The notes: generated from the letters alone by a model not told the origin. A stretch of DNA of 64,000 nucleotides from Bifidobacterium sp. WK012_4_13 (GCF_041080835.1 NZ_CP129683.1:1-64000); one strand, 5' to 3'. Shown: positions 9,144 to 17,668, numbered from the stretch's first letter. A program made the numbers and translations.

Positions 9144-9461
9144 ATGTTCGTTTGGCTGATTCTAGTTATTTCCGGCGTATCCGAATCTGTGTGGGCTACA
9201 GCCTTGGGCAAATCCGAAGGGCTTACTAAGCTGTGGCCAGACGTGGTGTTCGTTGTTGGCATGGTGATAAGCATGGCAGGCCTTGCTTATTCAATGCGCG
9301 AGATACCAACCAGCACTGCTTATGCGGTATGGGTAGGCATAGGGGCCGCATTGACGGTCACCTATGCGATGATCACGAAAACGGAACCAGTTTCGCTGGC
9401 ACGTATTTTGCTTATCATCGGTCTGGTCGCCTGTGTGGTAGGACTGAAAATCGTTCACTGA
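9144..9461 (+). CDS. gdx: Guanidinium exporter, SMR family (Gdx/SugE type)
   Basis: A 105-residue, four-helix small multidrug resistance protein that should export guanidinium in exchange for protons as a dual-topology homodimer. The N-terminus MFVWLILVISGVSESVWA has the essential membrane Glu (residue 14) and the Trp-Ala pair typical of the Gdx rather than the Qac branch. The segment TSTAYAVWVGIGA matches the family's third helix. The start is ATG at 9144, with GGGAGG four bases upstream; the riboswitch ends at that ribosome site. It is the only intact gene in the 850-base insertion at tRNA-His. A quaternary-ammonium role is less likely but not excluded. Confidence 0.9.
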   Translation: MFVWLILVISGVSESVWATALGKSEGLTKLWPDVVFVVGMVISMAGLAYSMREIPTSTAYAVWVGIGAALTVTYAMITKTEPVSLARILLIIGLVACVVGLKIVH

Positions 9462-9731
9462 GAATTTGTGGGGTAGCCCAGTATGTCAGTGCTCAGGAAC
9501 GCAGAGACTGGACATCAGCAGAGAAATCAAGACCGACATCGACCAAATCAGGCTCGGAGCGCCGCTGCGCGTGCTGCAGGAGTTGGACAGGAAGTAGCGG
9601 TAGTTCGTCCGTTAACGTCAAAATTCTATAAATTGCATCTTGGTGTACATTTGCTGTACATTTCCCACGAAATAATGCTGGAATTGAGAATTAAAGAAGC
9701 CCTACAACCTTTGCGGCTGTAGGGGTTTCAA
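9462..9731. other. Non-coding right part of the mini-island
   Basis: No convincing gene is seen. A short frame around 9508-9598 (ending VLQELDRK) could be the degraded end of a mobile-element protein, but it has no start or homology I recognise. The AT content is higher than in neighbouring DNA. Confidence 0.5.
9692..9726 (-). terminator. Terminator of tRNA-His
   Basis: On the minus strand CCCTACA and TGTAGGG (9718-9725 and 9700-9706) form a stem followed by CTTCTTT, just past the tRNA 3' end. It was brought in by the inserted element. Confidence 0.65.
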
Positions 9732-9778
9732 GTGGGGTGGATAACGCGGCTCGAACGCGCGACCTTCTGAACCACAAT
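9732..9778. repeat. attR-like repeat within tRNA-His
   Basis: The 47 bases are identical to 8835-8881. Here they complete the intact tRNA-His gene, so the insertion reconstituted the tRNA, as integrating elements usually do. Confidence 0.9.
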
Positions 9779-9809
9779 CAGATGCTCTACCGGCTGAGCT
9801 ATATCCACC
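9733..9809 (-). tRNA. tRNA-His (GTG)
   Basis: On the minus strand the acceptor strands GTGGATA and TATCCAC pair. The D-arm is GCTC/GAGC. The anticodon stem TCTGA/TCAGA closes a TTGTGGT loop with anticodon GTG, and the T-arm contains GTTCGA. The base before position 1 is G and the discriminator is C, the G-1:C73 pair expected for tRNA-His. CCA is encoded (9733-9735). Confidence 0.95.
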
Positions 9810-10116
9810 ATGTGCCGTGTGTGCTGCATAACGCACAACAGATGAATACTATACACTAAAACTCGTATGACCACGCCGGAGCGTTGGTCCGACATCGATC
9901 TGTCAGCATGTTCCTTCGCGCGTCGAGCCTGATCGGTCGCAAAGGGAAAGGCTCAGGGCTAGACTCAGGCATAGGCCATGAGTCTTAGTGATACGTGGCA
10001 TGCGCGGCCGAGGAGAAATGGTGGGCATGATGGCATTGCAAGGTCATTGCAAGGTCATGGACACCTTGCGATATCGACTGGAACATTCGAATTCCGATGG
10101 GGAAGGTGCTGAATAG
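9810..10116. other. Gap upstream of tRNA-His and the ketopantoate reductase-like gene
   Basis: It should contain the minus-strand promoter of tRNA-His (TATAGT near 9850-9855). A near-perfect direct duplication of GCAAGGTCATT lies around 10038-10060. Nothing else was recognised. Confidence 0.5.
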
Positions 10117-11076
10117 ATGAGATATGGCGTTATCGGAGCAGGCGGGATGGGGACGCAATATGGCGTTCTGCTTCAGGAATCTGCCGGCAAGCAGGTTGAT
10201 TTCATCGATACTTGGTCAGCCAACGTTGAGCAAATTCGTAACCAGGGCGGAGTCTACGTCTCCCAGGATGAGGAGAATCGTCATCTGGTTCCGATTCATG
10301 TCTTCTATCCGGAGGAATACGAAGGCGACCCCGACGTGTGGATCGTGTTCCTGAAGCAGATGCAGCTCGATGAGGTGCTTCCGCGGTGCGCGCATCTTTT
10401 CAAGGATCATCAGGTCATCTTCTCTGCGATGAACGGCTATGGTCATTTTGAGAAGTTCAGCCAATACTTTGACACATCACGGATCTATGGGGGAACGGCG
10501 CTCATCGGTGCGGAGGTCTATGGACCGGGAGATGTGAACTTCACTGGCGGGGCCAACGCCAAGGCAATGAACATGTGTGGCTATGACGAACAGGTCACCG
10601 ACGTCGAGCGTGAGATATTCGATGACTTCACGAAGGCTACCTTGAATCCGACCATCGTCAGCAACTTCATGGGCATGTGCATGGCGAAAATCGTGTTCAA
10701 CTCGGTCTTGAACACCCTGTGCACGATGTATCAGATACGGTTCGGCGAATTCATGCGTCATCCAGGCGCACGGTGGATGACTGAGAAGCTTGTGGACGAG
10801 GCATACACGGCTGCCGAGAAAGCTGGATTGCAGTTGCTGGAGACCCGTGAATCAGAGGTAGAAACCATCTGCCACACCGCGGGTGTCTCTCACCCGCTGC
10901 ACTACCCATCCATGTACCAGGACTTGACGAAGGGGCGTCCGACCGAGGTCGATTTCATCAATGGGTACATTGCAAAGATAGGTCGGGAGCATGGCTACGA
11001 ATGCACCCTGCATGAGTTCGTGACGCAGGAGCTGCATCTTGCGGAATTGGCATTCTCGATACATCATGCAAAGTGA
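10117..11076 (+). CDS. Ketopantoate reductase-family 2-hydroxyacid dehydrogenase
   Basis: A PanE/ApbA-family NAD(P)-dependent oxidoreductase of 319 residues. The N-terminal Rossmann motif is GVIGAGGMGTQYGVLL, and the C-terminal helical domain contains KIVFNSVLNTLCTMY with the family's catalytic Lys and Asn. HPLHYPSMYQDLTKGRPTEVDF matches the conserved SSMxQDxxxGRxTEID block. GGGGAAGG precedes the ATG by 10 bases. Some members of this family reduce branched-chain 2-oxoacids (D-hydroxyisocaproate dehydrogenases) rather than ketopantoate. The neighbouring LDH-like gene and methionine transporter favour that reading here, as an inference. Confidence 0.85.
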   Translation: MRYGVIGAGGMGTQYGVLLQESAGKQVDFIDTWSANVEQIRNQGGVYVSQDEENRHLVPIHVFYPEEYEGDPDVWIVFLKQMQLDEVLPRCAHLFKDHQVIFSAMNGYGHFEKFSQYFDTSRIYGGTALIGAEVYGPGDVNFTGGANAKAMNMCGYDEQVTDVEREIFDDFTKATLNPTIVSNFMGMCMAKIVFNSVLNTLCTMYQIRFGEFMRHPGARWMTEKLVDEAYTAAEKAGLQLLETRESEVETICHTAGVSHPLHYPSMYQDLTKGRPTEVDFINGYIAKIGREHGYECTLHEFVTQELHLAELAFSIHHAK

Positions 11077-11104
11077 AATATGCTGAAAATGGCTCCAACA
11101 AAGG

Positions 11105-11146
11105 GATGAGATCCTTGAGATGAGAGCGTTGAGATGAGAGTCTTCG
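11105..11146. repeat. 14-bp degenerate tandem repeat, three copies
   Basis: Units GATGAGATCCTTGA, GATGAGAGCGTTGA and GATGAGAGTCTTCG follow each other in the gap between the two dehydrogenase genes. Confidence 0.85.
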
Positions 11147-11269
11147 GAAGATTCCATGGAGGTGCGAATCCATCTGAAGGACGCCGCAAATGTGAAAACC
11201 GGTCGTAGCGGCAAGCAATGAATCATGGGGAAGACAGTTCGACGGCCCAAGGCCAAGGGGGGAACGACG

Positions 11270-12289
11270 ATGGGGTACCATCCAGTATCAATAGGCATTA
11301 TCGGCATGGGCCACGTTGGCCCTCACACGGCGAACAGCCTCATCCTTCAGGGCATCGCCGATGAGATTCTCGTCTGTGACGCCAATGAAGACAAGCTCGG
11401 CGCAGAGGTTCAGGATCTCAATGATTCCACAGTCTTCGCGCCACATCGAGTGGTGGTCACGAACTGCCACACCGACTACGAGAAGCTGGCACAATGCGAT
11501 GTCATCATCAATTCGTCGGGTCAGGTGACGCTGTCGGCGATAAGCAGGACGGGGGAGCTGTTCAAATCGGTGGATGATGCCCGGCTTTTTGCCGGACGCA
11601 TCGCTGCAGCGGGCTTTTCCGGCTATTACGTCAATGTGACCAACCCCTGCGATGTGGTTGCGAGGGAGATTCATCGGCTTTCCGGCCTGCCAGCATCGCA
11701 TGTCATTGGAACGGGCACCTGCCTTGATTCCGCCAGACTGCGTACGGTGATCGCCCTCAAGTCCAGGCTTGCCCCGGAATCGATTCAGGCCTATATGGTC
11801 GGGGAGCATGGGAACTCTCAGATTGCCGCCTGGTCAAGCGTGAGCATTGCAGGCAAGCCCCTCAGTGGGCTGTCCGATGACTCACGGTTCCAGATGGATG
11901 GAGCCGAGGCTGAGTCACTTGCCCGGAGAGGCGGATACATAGCATATAACGGCAAGCAATGCACCGAATATGCAATCGCCAATGCAGCGACCCGGATCGT
12001 GAGAGCCATAGTGCACGATGAGAAGGTCGTCATCGCTGCATCGGTTGAGCTGAATGGGGAATACGGCGAAAGCGGACTGTTCATATCGGTTCCCTGCATC
12101 ATTGGCAGTGACGGCGTTGAGAAAATCATCGAAATCGATATGAATGCCGCCGAGCGGCAGGGCTTCGCGGCATCCTGCGAGGTGGTTCGCAGCAACTATG
12201 CAAAGCTCGCGCCCTTCGGCATCGAAGCGTCACGAACCCTCCCGATCACGTTGCCGAAGCATGAAGGTGACGACCGCAAGCTCGACTGA
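11270..12289 (+). CDS. L-lactate/malate dehydrogenase-family protein (L-2-hydroxyacid dehydrogenase-like)
   Basis: An LDH/MDH-superfamily enzyme of 339 residues. It has the NAD motif GIIGMGHVGPHTANSL, the VTNPCDVV segment, SARLR with the substrate-binding Arg, and GEHGNSQ with the catalytic His. It differs clearly from the true ldh at 57067: the mobile loop region INSSGQVTL lacks the usual GxxxKPGxxR pattern, which is typical of L-2-hydroxyisocaproate dehydrogenases. The start is ATG at 11270, after AAGGGGGGA. It lies between the ketopantoate reductase-like gene and metQ and ends at a terminator hairpin. Substrate is inferred. Confidence 0.82.
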   Translation: MGYHPVSIGIIGMGHVGPHTANSLILQGIADEILVCDANEDKLGAEVQDLNDSTVFAPHRVVVTNCHTDYEKLAQCDVIINSSGQVTLSAISRTGELFKSVDDARLFAGRIAAAGFSGYYVNVTNPCDVVAREIHRLSGLPASHVIGTGTCLDSARLRTVIALKSRLAPESIQAYMVGEHGNSQIAAWSSVSIAGKPLSGLSDDSRFQMDGAEAESLARRGGYIAYNGKQCTEYAIANAATRIVRAIVHDEKVVIAASVELNGEYGESGLFISVPCIIGSDGVEKIIEIDMNAAERQGFAASCEVVRSNYAKLAPFGIEASRTLPITLPKHEGDDRKLD

Positions 12290-12324
12290 TGCATGGGGTG
12301 TGTTGTGCATCACATTTTGAGAAT

Positions 12325-12344
12325 CCTTGGAATGCCAAGGTTTT
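12325..12344 (+). terminator. Rho-independent terminator
   Basis: CCTTGG and CCAAGG form a six-pair stem with an AATG loop, followed by TTTT. It lies downstream of the LDH-like gene, so metQ probably has its own promoter. Confidence 0.6.
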
Positions 12345-12495
12345 CTATGCCGTTATCAGTAAAACTTAGCGTGACTCATAACTATTTCCATGAATGGGAC
12401 AGGTGTGTCTGTGAACCGTTGCTCTGTACCATGGCCGAGGGATTACATCAGATTTGGGGAATGAGCGCAGCGAGAGCTGCAGGGAAGTGGGACCA

Positions 12496-13308
12496 GTGAA
12501 GAAGAAAATCATCGCAGCCATCGTGGCCATTGCGGCAAGCTTCGGATTGGCGGCATGCGGGTCATCGTCGGCATCGGACGATCATAAGTACGTCGTCGGC
12601 GTCACAAGCGACCAGCAAAAGGAGATATGGGAGTATGTAGGCAAGCAGGTTGCAAAGGAGGGCATCACCATTGACGTGAAGCTGTTCTCGGGCTACACCG
12701 AGGAGAATCCGGCGCTTGTGGATGGAAGCCTGGATCTGAACAGTTTCCAGCACGTTGCGTTCCTGAACAACTTCAATGCTGAGAACAAGGCGGACCTGAC
12801 CTATATCGGATATACGATCATATCGCCGTTCGGTCTCTATTCAGACAAGATCAAGAGCTACAAGGACCTCAAGGATGGCGATACCATTGCCATTCCAAAC
12901 GACGTCACCAACGGTGGCCGGGCCCTGCAGCTGCTCGATGCCATAGGCGTCATCAAGTTGAAGGACGACGCACCTGACTCTCCCACGACGAAAGACATCA
13001 AGACCTATGTCAAGAAGGTCAAGATCGAAGAGCTGCAGGCCGATCAGATAGCACCGGCCCTCCAGGACGTGACCGCTGCAACGATCAATACGAACTATGT
13101 GACCGATCAGCTTCATACCACTCCCGAGAAGTCGGCGATCTACGTCGATACAGACCATATGAGCAAGGTGAGTGGCATATACAAGAATGTCATCGCAGTG
13201 CGCAAGGAAGACAAGAACAAGGCTGATTTCAAGAAGATAGTGAAGGCATACCAGACTGATGCCGTCGCGAAGATGATCAGGAAGACCAACGACATTCCTG
13301 CGTGGTGA
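12496..13308 (+). CDS. metQ: Methionine ABC transporter substrate-binding lipoprotein
   Basis: An NlpA/MetQ-family lipoprotein of 270 residues that captures D/L-methionine outside the membrane for MetNI. GTG at 12496 gives VKKKIIAAIVAIAASFGLAAC: a short positive stretch, a hydrophobic core and the lipobox LAAC with the lipidated Cys. The mature part has GYTEENPALVDGSLDLNSFQH and the IPNDVTNGGRALQLL region, typical of the family. Upstream codons in frame lack a signal peptide, so GTG is preferred. It is followed by metN and metI in the usual order. Confidence 0.9.
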   Translation: MKKKIIAAIVAIAASFGLAACGSSSASDDHKYVVGVTSDQQKEIWEYVGKQVAKEGITIDVKLFSGYTEENPALVDGSLDLNSFQHVAFLNNFNAENKADLTYIGYTIISPFGLYSDKIKSYKDLKDGDTIAIPNDVTNGGRALQLLDAIGVIKLKDDAPDSPTTKDIKTYVKKVKIEELQADQIAPALQDVTAATINTNYVTDQLHTTPEKSAIYVDTDHMSKVSGIYKNVIAVRKEDKNKADFKKIVKAYQTDAVAKMIRKTNDIPAW

Positions 13309-13419
13309 GGCCTTGATTCCCCGTGCCAGGGATTGCTGCTGCCGCAGGACCGGATCGTTCGGCGGCATCGCAGCGGCGAGAAGAAGGGTATGATCGAGCA
13401 ACGGAAATCTGTGATTCGA

Positions 13420-13445
13420 GCGCAGGCCGCATGTGCGGCCTGCGC
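13420..13445. promoter_or_regulatory. Strong hairpin between metQ and metN
   Basis: GCGCAGGCCGCA pairs perfectly with TGCGGCCTGCGC across a two-base gap, giving a 12-pair arm of almost pure GC. It lies 20 bases before the metN start, with only TCTT after it. It could partly stop transcription or protect the metQ message, setting more binding protein than ATPase. Confidence 0.6.
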
Positions 13446-13465
13446 TCTTGAGCGAATGGGACCCT

Positions 13466-14476
13466 ATGATAGAGCTTAACGACATTGTGGTGAAGTTCCC
13501 GCAAAAGGGACGTGTGGTGACGGCGGTTGACAATGTCTCGCTGCATGTCGATGATGGCAGCATATATGGCATCGTCGGATTCTCCGGGGCCGGAAAATCG
13601 ACTCTGGTCCGTGTCATGAATTTTCTGCAAAGGCCGACAAGCGGATCCGTCACGGTCAACGGCACCGATCTGCACACATTGTCCCAGCGCGATCTGCGCA
13701 AGGAACGCAGACATATTGGCATGATTTTCCAGCATTTCAACCTTATGGAATCGCGGACCATCTTCGACAATGTCGATTTCCCTCTCAAGGGTTCCGGAAT
13801 CGGACGGGCCGAGAGAAGAAAGCGAATCGAAAGGCTTCTTGAATTGGTGGGAATCCTTGAGAAGAAAGACGCCTACCCCTATCAGCTGTCAGGTGGGCAG
13901 AAGCAGCGTGTGGCAATCGCACGCGCTCTTGCAACGGATCCCAGCATTCTTCTGTGCGATGAGGCGACGAGCGCCTTGGATCCGAAGACCACCATCGCCG
14001 TGCTCCAGCTTTTGAAGGAAATCAACGCACGTCTCGGCATAACGATTGTGATCATCACGCACGAGATGCAGGTCGTCAAGGAAATCTGCGATCATGTCGC
14101 CGTTATGGAGAATGGCCAGATCATCGAACGTGGCGAGGTCGCTGACATCTTCAGCGATCCCCAGAAGGCGCTGACGCAGGATTTCATTCGCACTGCCAGC
14201 CATATCGACCAGGCAGAGGCGACCATTCTCGAGCATGCGGCGGGCAGCGACGTCTATGAGCTGCGTTTCTCCGGCAGCCGTGCCTCCGAACCGATCCTGA
14301 TTGACATATACAAGCGCTTTGGATTGACTGCGAACATTCTGTATGCAAACATCGAATATCTTCAGAACAAGCCGCTCGGAACGATGCTGGTGACCTTTGA
14401 CAGCTCCGATCAACTCGACGAGGTGCAGCTGCACCTTCGCAAGGACGGCATTTCAATGAGCAAGGTGGTGCGATGA
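13466..14476 (+). CDS. metN: Methionine ABC transporter ATPase
   Basis: The cytoplasmic ATPase of the methionine importer, 336 residues. It shows Walker A GFSGAGKST, Q-loop FQHFN, signature LSGGQKQRVAIARAL, Walker B ILLCDEATSALDP and the H-loop ITHEM. The region after about residue 260 fits the NIL regulatory domain, which binds methionine and causes trans-inhibition. The start is ATG at 13466 (MIELNDIVVKFPQ); the upstream in-frame codons fall in the hairpin. It overlaps metI by four bases. Confidence 0.93.
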   Translation: MIELNDIVVKFPQKGRVVTAVDNVSLHVDDGSIYGIVGFSGAGKSTLVRVMNFLQRPTSGSVTVNGTDLHTLSQRDLRKERRHIGMIFQHFNLMESRTIFDNVDFPLKGSGIGRAERRKRIERLLELVGILEKKDAYPYQLSGGQKQRVAIARALATDPSILLCDEATSALDPKTTIAVLQLLKEINARLGITIVIITHEMQVVKEICDHVAVMENGQIIERGEVADIFSDPQKALTQDFIRTASHIDQAEATILEHAAGSDVYELRFSGSRASEPILIDIYKRFGLTANILYANIEYLQNKPLGTMLVTFDSSDQLDEVQLHLRKDGISMSKVVR

Positions 14477-15168
14477 TGATTGGATCATTGATGGAGCATT
14501 ATTTCCCGTATGCGAGCCAGATGGGATCTGACTTTCTGCAGGCGACCCAGGAAACGGTGCTGATGACAGTCTCGGCGATGATCATCGCGGGCATCATTGG
14601 CCTGGCCATTGGCATTCTTCTGCTGATTACCGGCTCTCACGGACTCAGCCCCCAGGCTGCCGTGTATTGGCTGCTCGATCAGATCGTGAACATTGGCAGA
14701 TCCATTCCATTCATAATCCTGCTTGCCATAATCATGCCCTTCACGCGTCTCATAGTCGGTACCAGCATTGGGACCACGGCCGTGACCGTACCCATCGTCG
14801 TCGGAACCATCCCATTCTTTGCGCGACAGGTGCAGAATGCCTTGCTCGAGGTGGATCCAGGAGTCGTCGAAGCCGCTCAGGCGATGGGACTGAGCAACGC
14901 CGCAATCGTCTTTCGCGTGTATCTCAAGGAAGGCTTGGTCTCCCTGGTGCGTTCCGTCAATTTCACCATCATCAATCTCATTGGTCTGACCGCCATGGCG
15001 GGTGCGGTCGGTGGAGGCGGCCTTGGTGCGACCGCTCTGCAGGAGGGATATCAGCGTGGAAGGACGGATGTGACCTTCATGGCCATGATCCTCATTCTTG
15101 TGTTTGTCTTCATAACGCAGGTCATCGGCAACGCGATTCTGAAGATCGTCGCACACGGTAGAGCATGA
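14473..15168 (+). CDS. metI: Methionine ABC transporter permease
   Basis: The 231-residue membrane subunit, with about five hydrophobic segments. The coupling helix motif EAAQAMGLSNAAIVFRVYL sits near residues 135-153 and docks on MetN. The ATG overlaps the metN stop (ATGA), showing translational coupling. TAMAGAVGGGGLGATAL near the C-terminus is conserved in MetI. Substrate specificity rests on MetQ and context. Confidence 0.92.
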   Translation: MMIGSLMEHYFPYASQMGSDFLQATQETVLMTVSAMIIAGIIGLAIGILLLITGSHGLSPQAAVYWLLDQIVNIGRSIPFIILLAIIMPFTRLIVGTSIGTTAVTVPIVVGTIPFFARQVQNALLEVDPGVVEAAQAMGLSNAAIVFRVYLKEGLVSLVRSVNFTIINLIGLTAMAGAVGGGGLGATALQEGYQRGRTDVTFMAMILILVFVFITQVIGNAILKIVAHGRA

Positions 15169-15295
15169 TCCTACGATGAAGGGTTTCCTGAGCGACCAGC
15201 TTCATGAACTGCGCACCCGGAGTCTCCGATACTCGGACCGAGGTCCGGAGCGAACGGCATCCGCATGCTCGCATCTGGCACGCAGGGGCGTGTGC

Positions 15296-15350
15296 GAGAT
15301 ATCAGTGAGATATCAGTGAGACAACAGTGAGATGTCAGAGAGACATCAGC
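15296..15350. repeat. 11-bp degenerate tandem repeat, five copies
   Basis: Five consecutive 11-base units of the form GAGAYAWCAGT begin at 15296. The last one reaches the stop codon of the TetR gene on the other strand. Confidence 0.88.
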
Positions 15351-16027
15351 TATGGATGGGAAGTCGCTTCCTGCTCTCGCCTCACATCGAGATCTCCAAA
15401 AAGATAGTGTTCGAGCGTCGGAGCGATGAGTTCTGCAAGCTGTTCCACGGGCATGCCTGCCAGCGGTTCAAGCTTGAGCACATATCGCATGTTGGCCAAG
15501 CCGAGCAGCTGTGAGCCGAACAGCGTGGTTCTCAATTTCGCATTGTCCAACCGCAGCGTGTCACCCGTGAGAGCCATGATCTGCTCGTGCAGGAATTGCA
15601 GGAATATCGTCCTGACATGCTCGTTGCTCCCTATCCCTCGAATGAGTGCAATGTAGGCTTCCTGAATTCCCGGCATCTCGACGGTCCTCAAATATTCCCG
15701 GGCAAATTCTGTGGTGACATCCAGCGTGGTCCTCTCTGCGCTCTGTTGAAGTATGCCACCCAGATCCTGCTGCCTGTATATGTCGACGATGACCTGTGAG
15801 AACAGCTTTTCCTTGCTGCCGAAGTAGTAGTGGACCAGCTTTGGGTCGCAATTGGCGCTTTTCGCAATGGCGCGGATGGTCGCATCGTCATAGCCCCTGC
15901 GACCGAATTCGATGCGCGCTGCCTGAAGAATCTCGCGCTCGGCATCATCCGAGGAGTGGCCCAGAGGCCTGCCTCGGCGAGTCCTTCTGTCAGGGTTGCG
16001 GCTATGGTGTTCGTCGATCGTTGACAT
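15350..16027 (-). CDS. TetR-family transcriptional regulator
   Basis: A 225-residue repressor-type protein. After a basic N-terminal stretch (RRTRRGRPLG) the helix-turn-helix is clear: AAARIEFGRRGYDDATIRAIAKSA-like spacing, then CDPKLVHYYFGSKEKLF, near residues 35-80. The C-terminal domain resembles the TetR_C subgroup found next to ABC exporters. The start is ATG at 16027, after GGAAGGA; upstream ATGs overlap that ribosome site. It is divergent from the ABC-2 exporter genes. Two 19-base palindromes in the gap are its probable operators. The ligand is unknown. Confidence 0.88.
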   Translation of the reverse strand: MSTIDEHHSRNPDRRTRRGRPLGHSSDDAEREILQAARIEFGRRGYDDATIRAIAKSANCDPKLVHYYFGSKEKLFSQVIVDIYRQQDLGGILQQSAERTTLDVTTEFAREYLRTVEMPGIQEAYIALIRGIGSNEHVRTIFLQFLHEQIMALTGDTLRLDNAKLRTTLFGSQLLGLANMRYVLKLEPLAGMPVEQLAELIAPTLEHYLFGDLDVRREQEATSHP

Positions 16028-16375
16028 CGTCATCCTTCCCATGGTCGTAACTGAGTGATTCCATCATCTCTTGACATTGCTCTTGCCGATATGTTTCTTA
16101 GCATTTCTTGTCGGTCCATCTTTCGCCAGTGCGTCCTATCCGCTCTGTCATAGAGTGTCCCGAGGCAGAGCGGCATGGGCTCTCTCGTTGCATGGCTGGT
16201 AATGCGATTGCATGCCGTGCTTCGGGATCCAATGGTTTCAGTCTATTCATCAAGCGATGAATTCTATGATAGCATATATTCATCAGATGACGAATTTATG
16301 AATTCTGCGGATGCAGACCATGCCTGTTCGCATCTTGATTGCAAGCCCACGCAGGATCGGGGGAGGGAGACAGCA
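16028..16375. other. Divergent control region of the TetR and exporter genes
   Basis: This 348-base gap holds two matching palindromes (16245-16296) and a TATGAT -10-like hexamer between them. It is richer in A and T around the palindromes than the flanking genes. A weak in-frame extension of the permease gene passes through it, but it has no ribosome site and no membrane segment, so I treat the gap as non-coding. Confidence 0.6.
16245..16296. promoter_or_regulatory. Paired operator-like palindromes for the TetR regulator
   Basis: Two related 19-base sites start at 16245 and 16278 and share ATTCATCA-(4-5)-GAATT ends. Each contains an inverted repeat (TTCATC..GATGAA; TTCATCA..TGACGAA). Their starts are 33 bases apart, about three helical turns. 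TATGAT (16265-16270) lies between them, so binding would block the exporter promoter. Confidence 0.6.
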
Positions 16376-17668
16376 TTGAAAGCGCTGATCATAAAGGAAT
16401 TTCAAGAGTTGCTGAAAGACAGGCGCACTCTGGCGATGCTTGTTGTCATGCCTGTCTTGCTGCTCATAATATTCGGCTATGCCGCGAACTTCTCGGTTTC
16501 CAAGGTCTCGGTGTCGGTCATCGGAGCGCACTCTGAGACGCTGGCAGCTTCGATTCGCGGCTTCAAGGTCGCACGGGAAGACATGGACATCGTTGCCGTC
16601 GACGCATCGAAGTCAGGTCGCGCCGCTGCGGAGAATATTCTCAAGTCACAGTCCAGCGATGTGGTCATTCAAAGCATGGGCGCTGCCTCCGGCACTCCGC
16701 TGTCGGAACGCATGAAGGTGTACGTAGACGGATCGCAGCTGTTCACCGCCCAGGCTGCGAAGAAGACGATCCTGCAGCTGGTCGCGCAGGATGCCCAGAC
16801 GCGTATCGCGACGGTCACAAGCAAGGTCACGATGCTCTCCGAACTGTCTCAGAACAACGCCAGGGAATTCAAGGACTATGTCAGTCGACTTCAGGAGTGG
16901 AGAGTCGCCGTCTCAAACGCCATTGAAAGTGGAACGGTGCCGCCGGCGGCTCCGACGCCGCCTCAGATATCGCAGAGTGCCAGCATTCCCAAGATCTCCA
17001 TGTCTTCCTTCTCCGATGATTCGACGGTGACCGTGCTTTTCAATCCCGAGCTTGACACCTCATGGGTTATGGTTCCCGGCCTCATAGGACTTATCCTGAC
17101 GCTTATCGGAACGGTGATCACCAGCATCGGCCTTGTCCGCGAACGTGAGACAGGAACCCTTGAGCAGCTGGCTGTGATGCCCATACGCTCTGGGTCGATA
17201 ATCATGGGCAAGATCGTACCGTATTTCGTTCTGGCCATCATCGACATGCTCATCGTCACCTTCCTTGCCCGATGGCTGTTCGGCGTTCCCTTCGTGGGAG
17301 ACGTCGGAACATTCGTTCTGGCTGTCTTGCTGTTCCTCTTCGTGGTGCTCGGCCTTGGAGTCCTCATCTCCACCTTGTCCCAAACCAGCGGACAGGCAAT
17401 TCAGATGGCATTGATGATCACCATGCCTCAGATCCTTCTCAGCGGCATCATATTCCCCTTGAAGTCAATGGCTGCGGCAATCAGATGGATTGGCTACGCT
17501 CTTCCGTTGACATGGTTCAACAAGGTCTCGCAAGGCGTGATGCTCCGGGGAGCATCGTTGCAGGACCTGTGGCTGCCGCTGACGGTTCTGGCGCTGGAGG
17601 CGGTCGTCATCTTCGGCTTTGCGACCTTGCGCATGCGATATGTCCTCACCCATGGGGGTGCGCGATGA
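16376..17668 (+). CDS. ABC-2 type transporter permease
   Basis: A 430-residue membrane subunit of an ABC exporter, YhhJ/YbhR-like. One helix lies near the N-terminus (LVVMPVLLLIIFGYAANF), then an extracytoplasmic domain of about 200 residues, then five helices. VRERETGTLEQLAVMPI is the ABC-2 signature before the second helix. The start is TTG at 16376, 6-8 bases after GGGGGAGGGAGA; upstream codons in frame give a non-membrane, low-complexity stretch. It overlaps the following ATPase gene by four bases. The transported substrate is unknown; export of a drug or toxic compound is the usual role. Confidence 0.87.
   Translation: MKALIIKEFQELLKDRRTLAMLVVMPVLLLIIFGYAANFSVSKVSVSVIGAHSETLAASIRGFKVAREDMDIVAVDASKSGRAAAENILKSQSSDVVIQSMGAASGTPLSERMKVYVDGSQLFTAQAAKKTILQLVAQDAQTRIATVTSKVTMLSELSQNNAREFKDYVSRLQEWRVAVSNAIESGTVPPAAPTPPQISQSASIPKISMSSFSDDSTVTVLFNPELDTSWVMVPGLIGLILTLIGTVITSIGLVRERETGTLEQLAVMPIRSGSIIMGKIVPYFVLAIIDMLIVTFLARWLFGVPFVGDVGTFVLAVLLFLFVVLGLGVLISTLSQTSGQAIQMALMITMPQILLSGIIFPLKSMAAAIRWIGYALPLTWFNKVSQGVMLRGASLQDLWLPLTVLALEAVVIFGFATLRMRYVLTHGGAR

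Noticed and set aside
9483..9722. A 79-codon frame in the mini-island
   Set aside because: It has no good ribosome site, runs through the tRNA terminator hairpin and has mixed composition; at most a decayed remnant.
16175..16375. N-terminal extension of the ABC-2 permease
   Set aside because: It would translate the operator palindromes into a Ser/Asp-rich stretch; the TTG at 16376 has a strong ribosome site.
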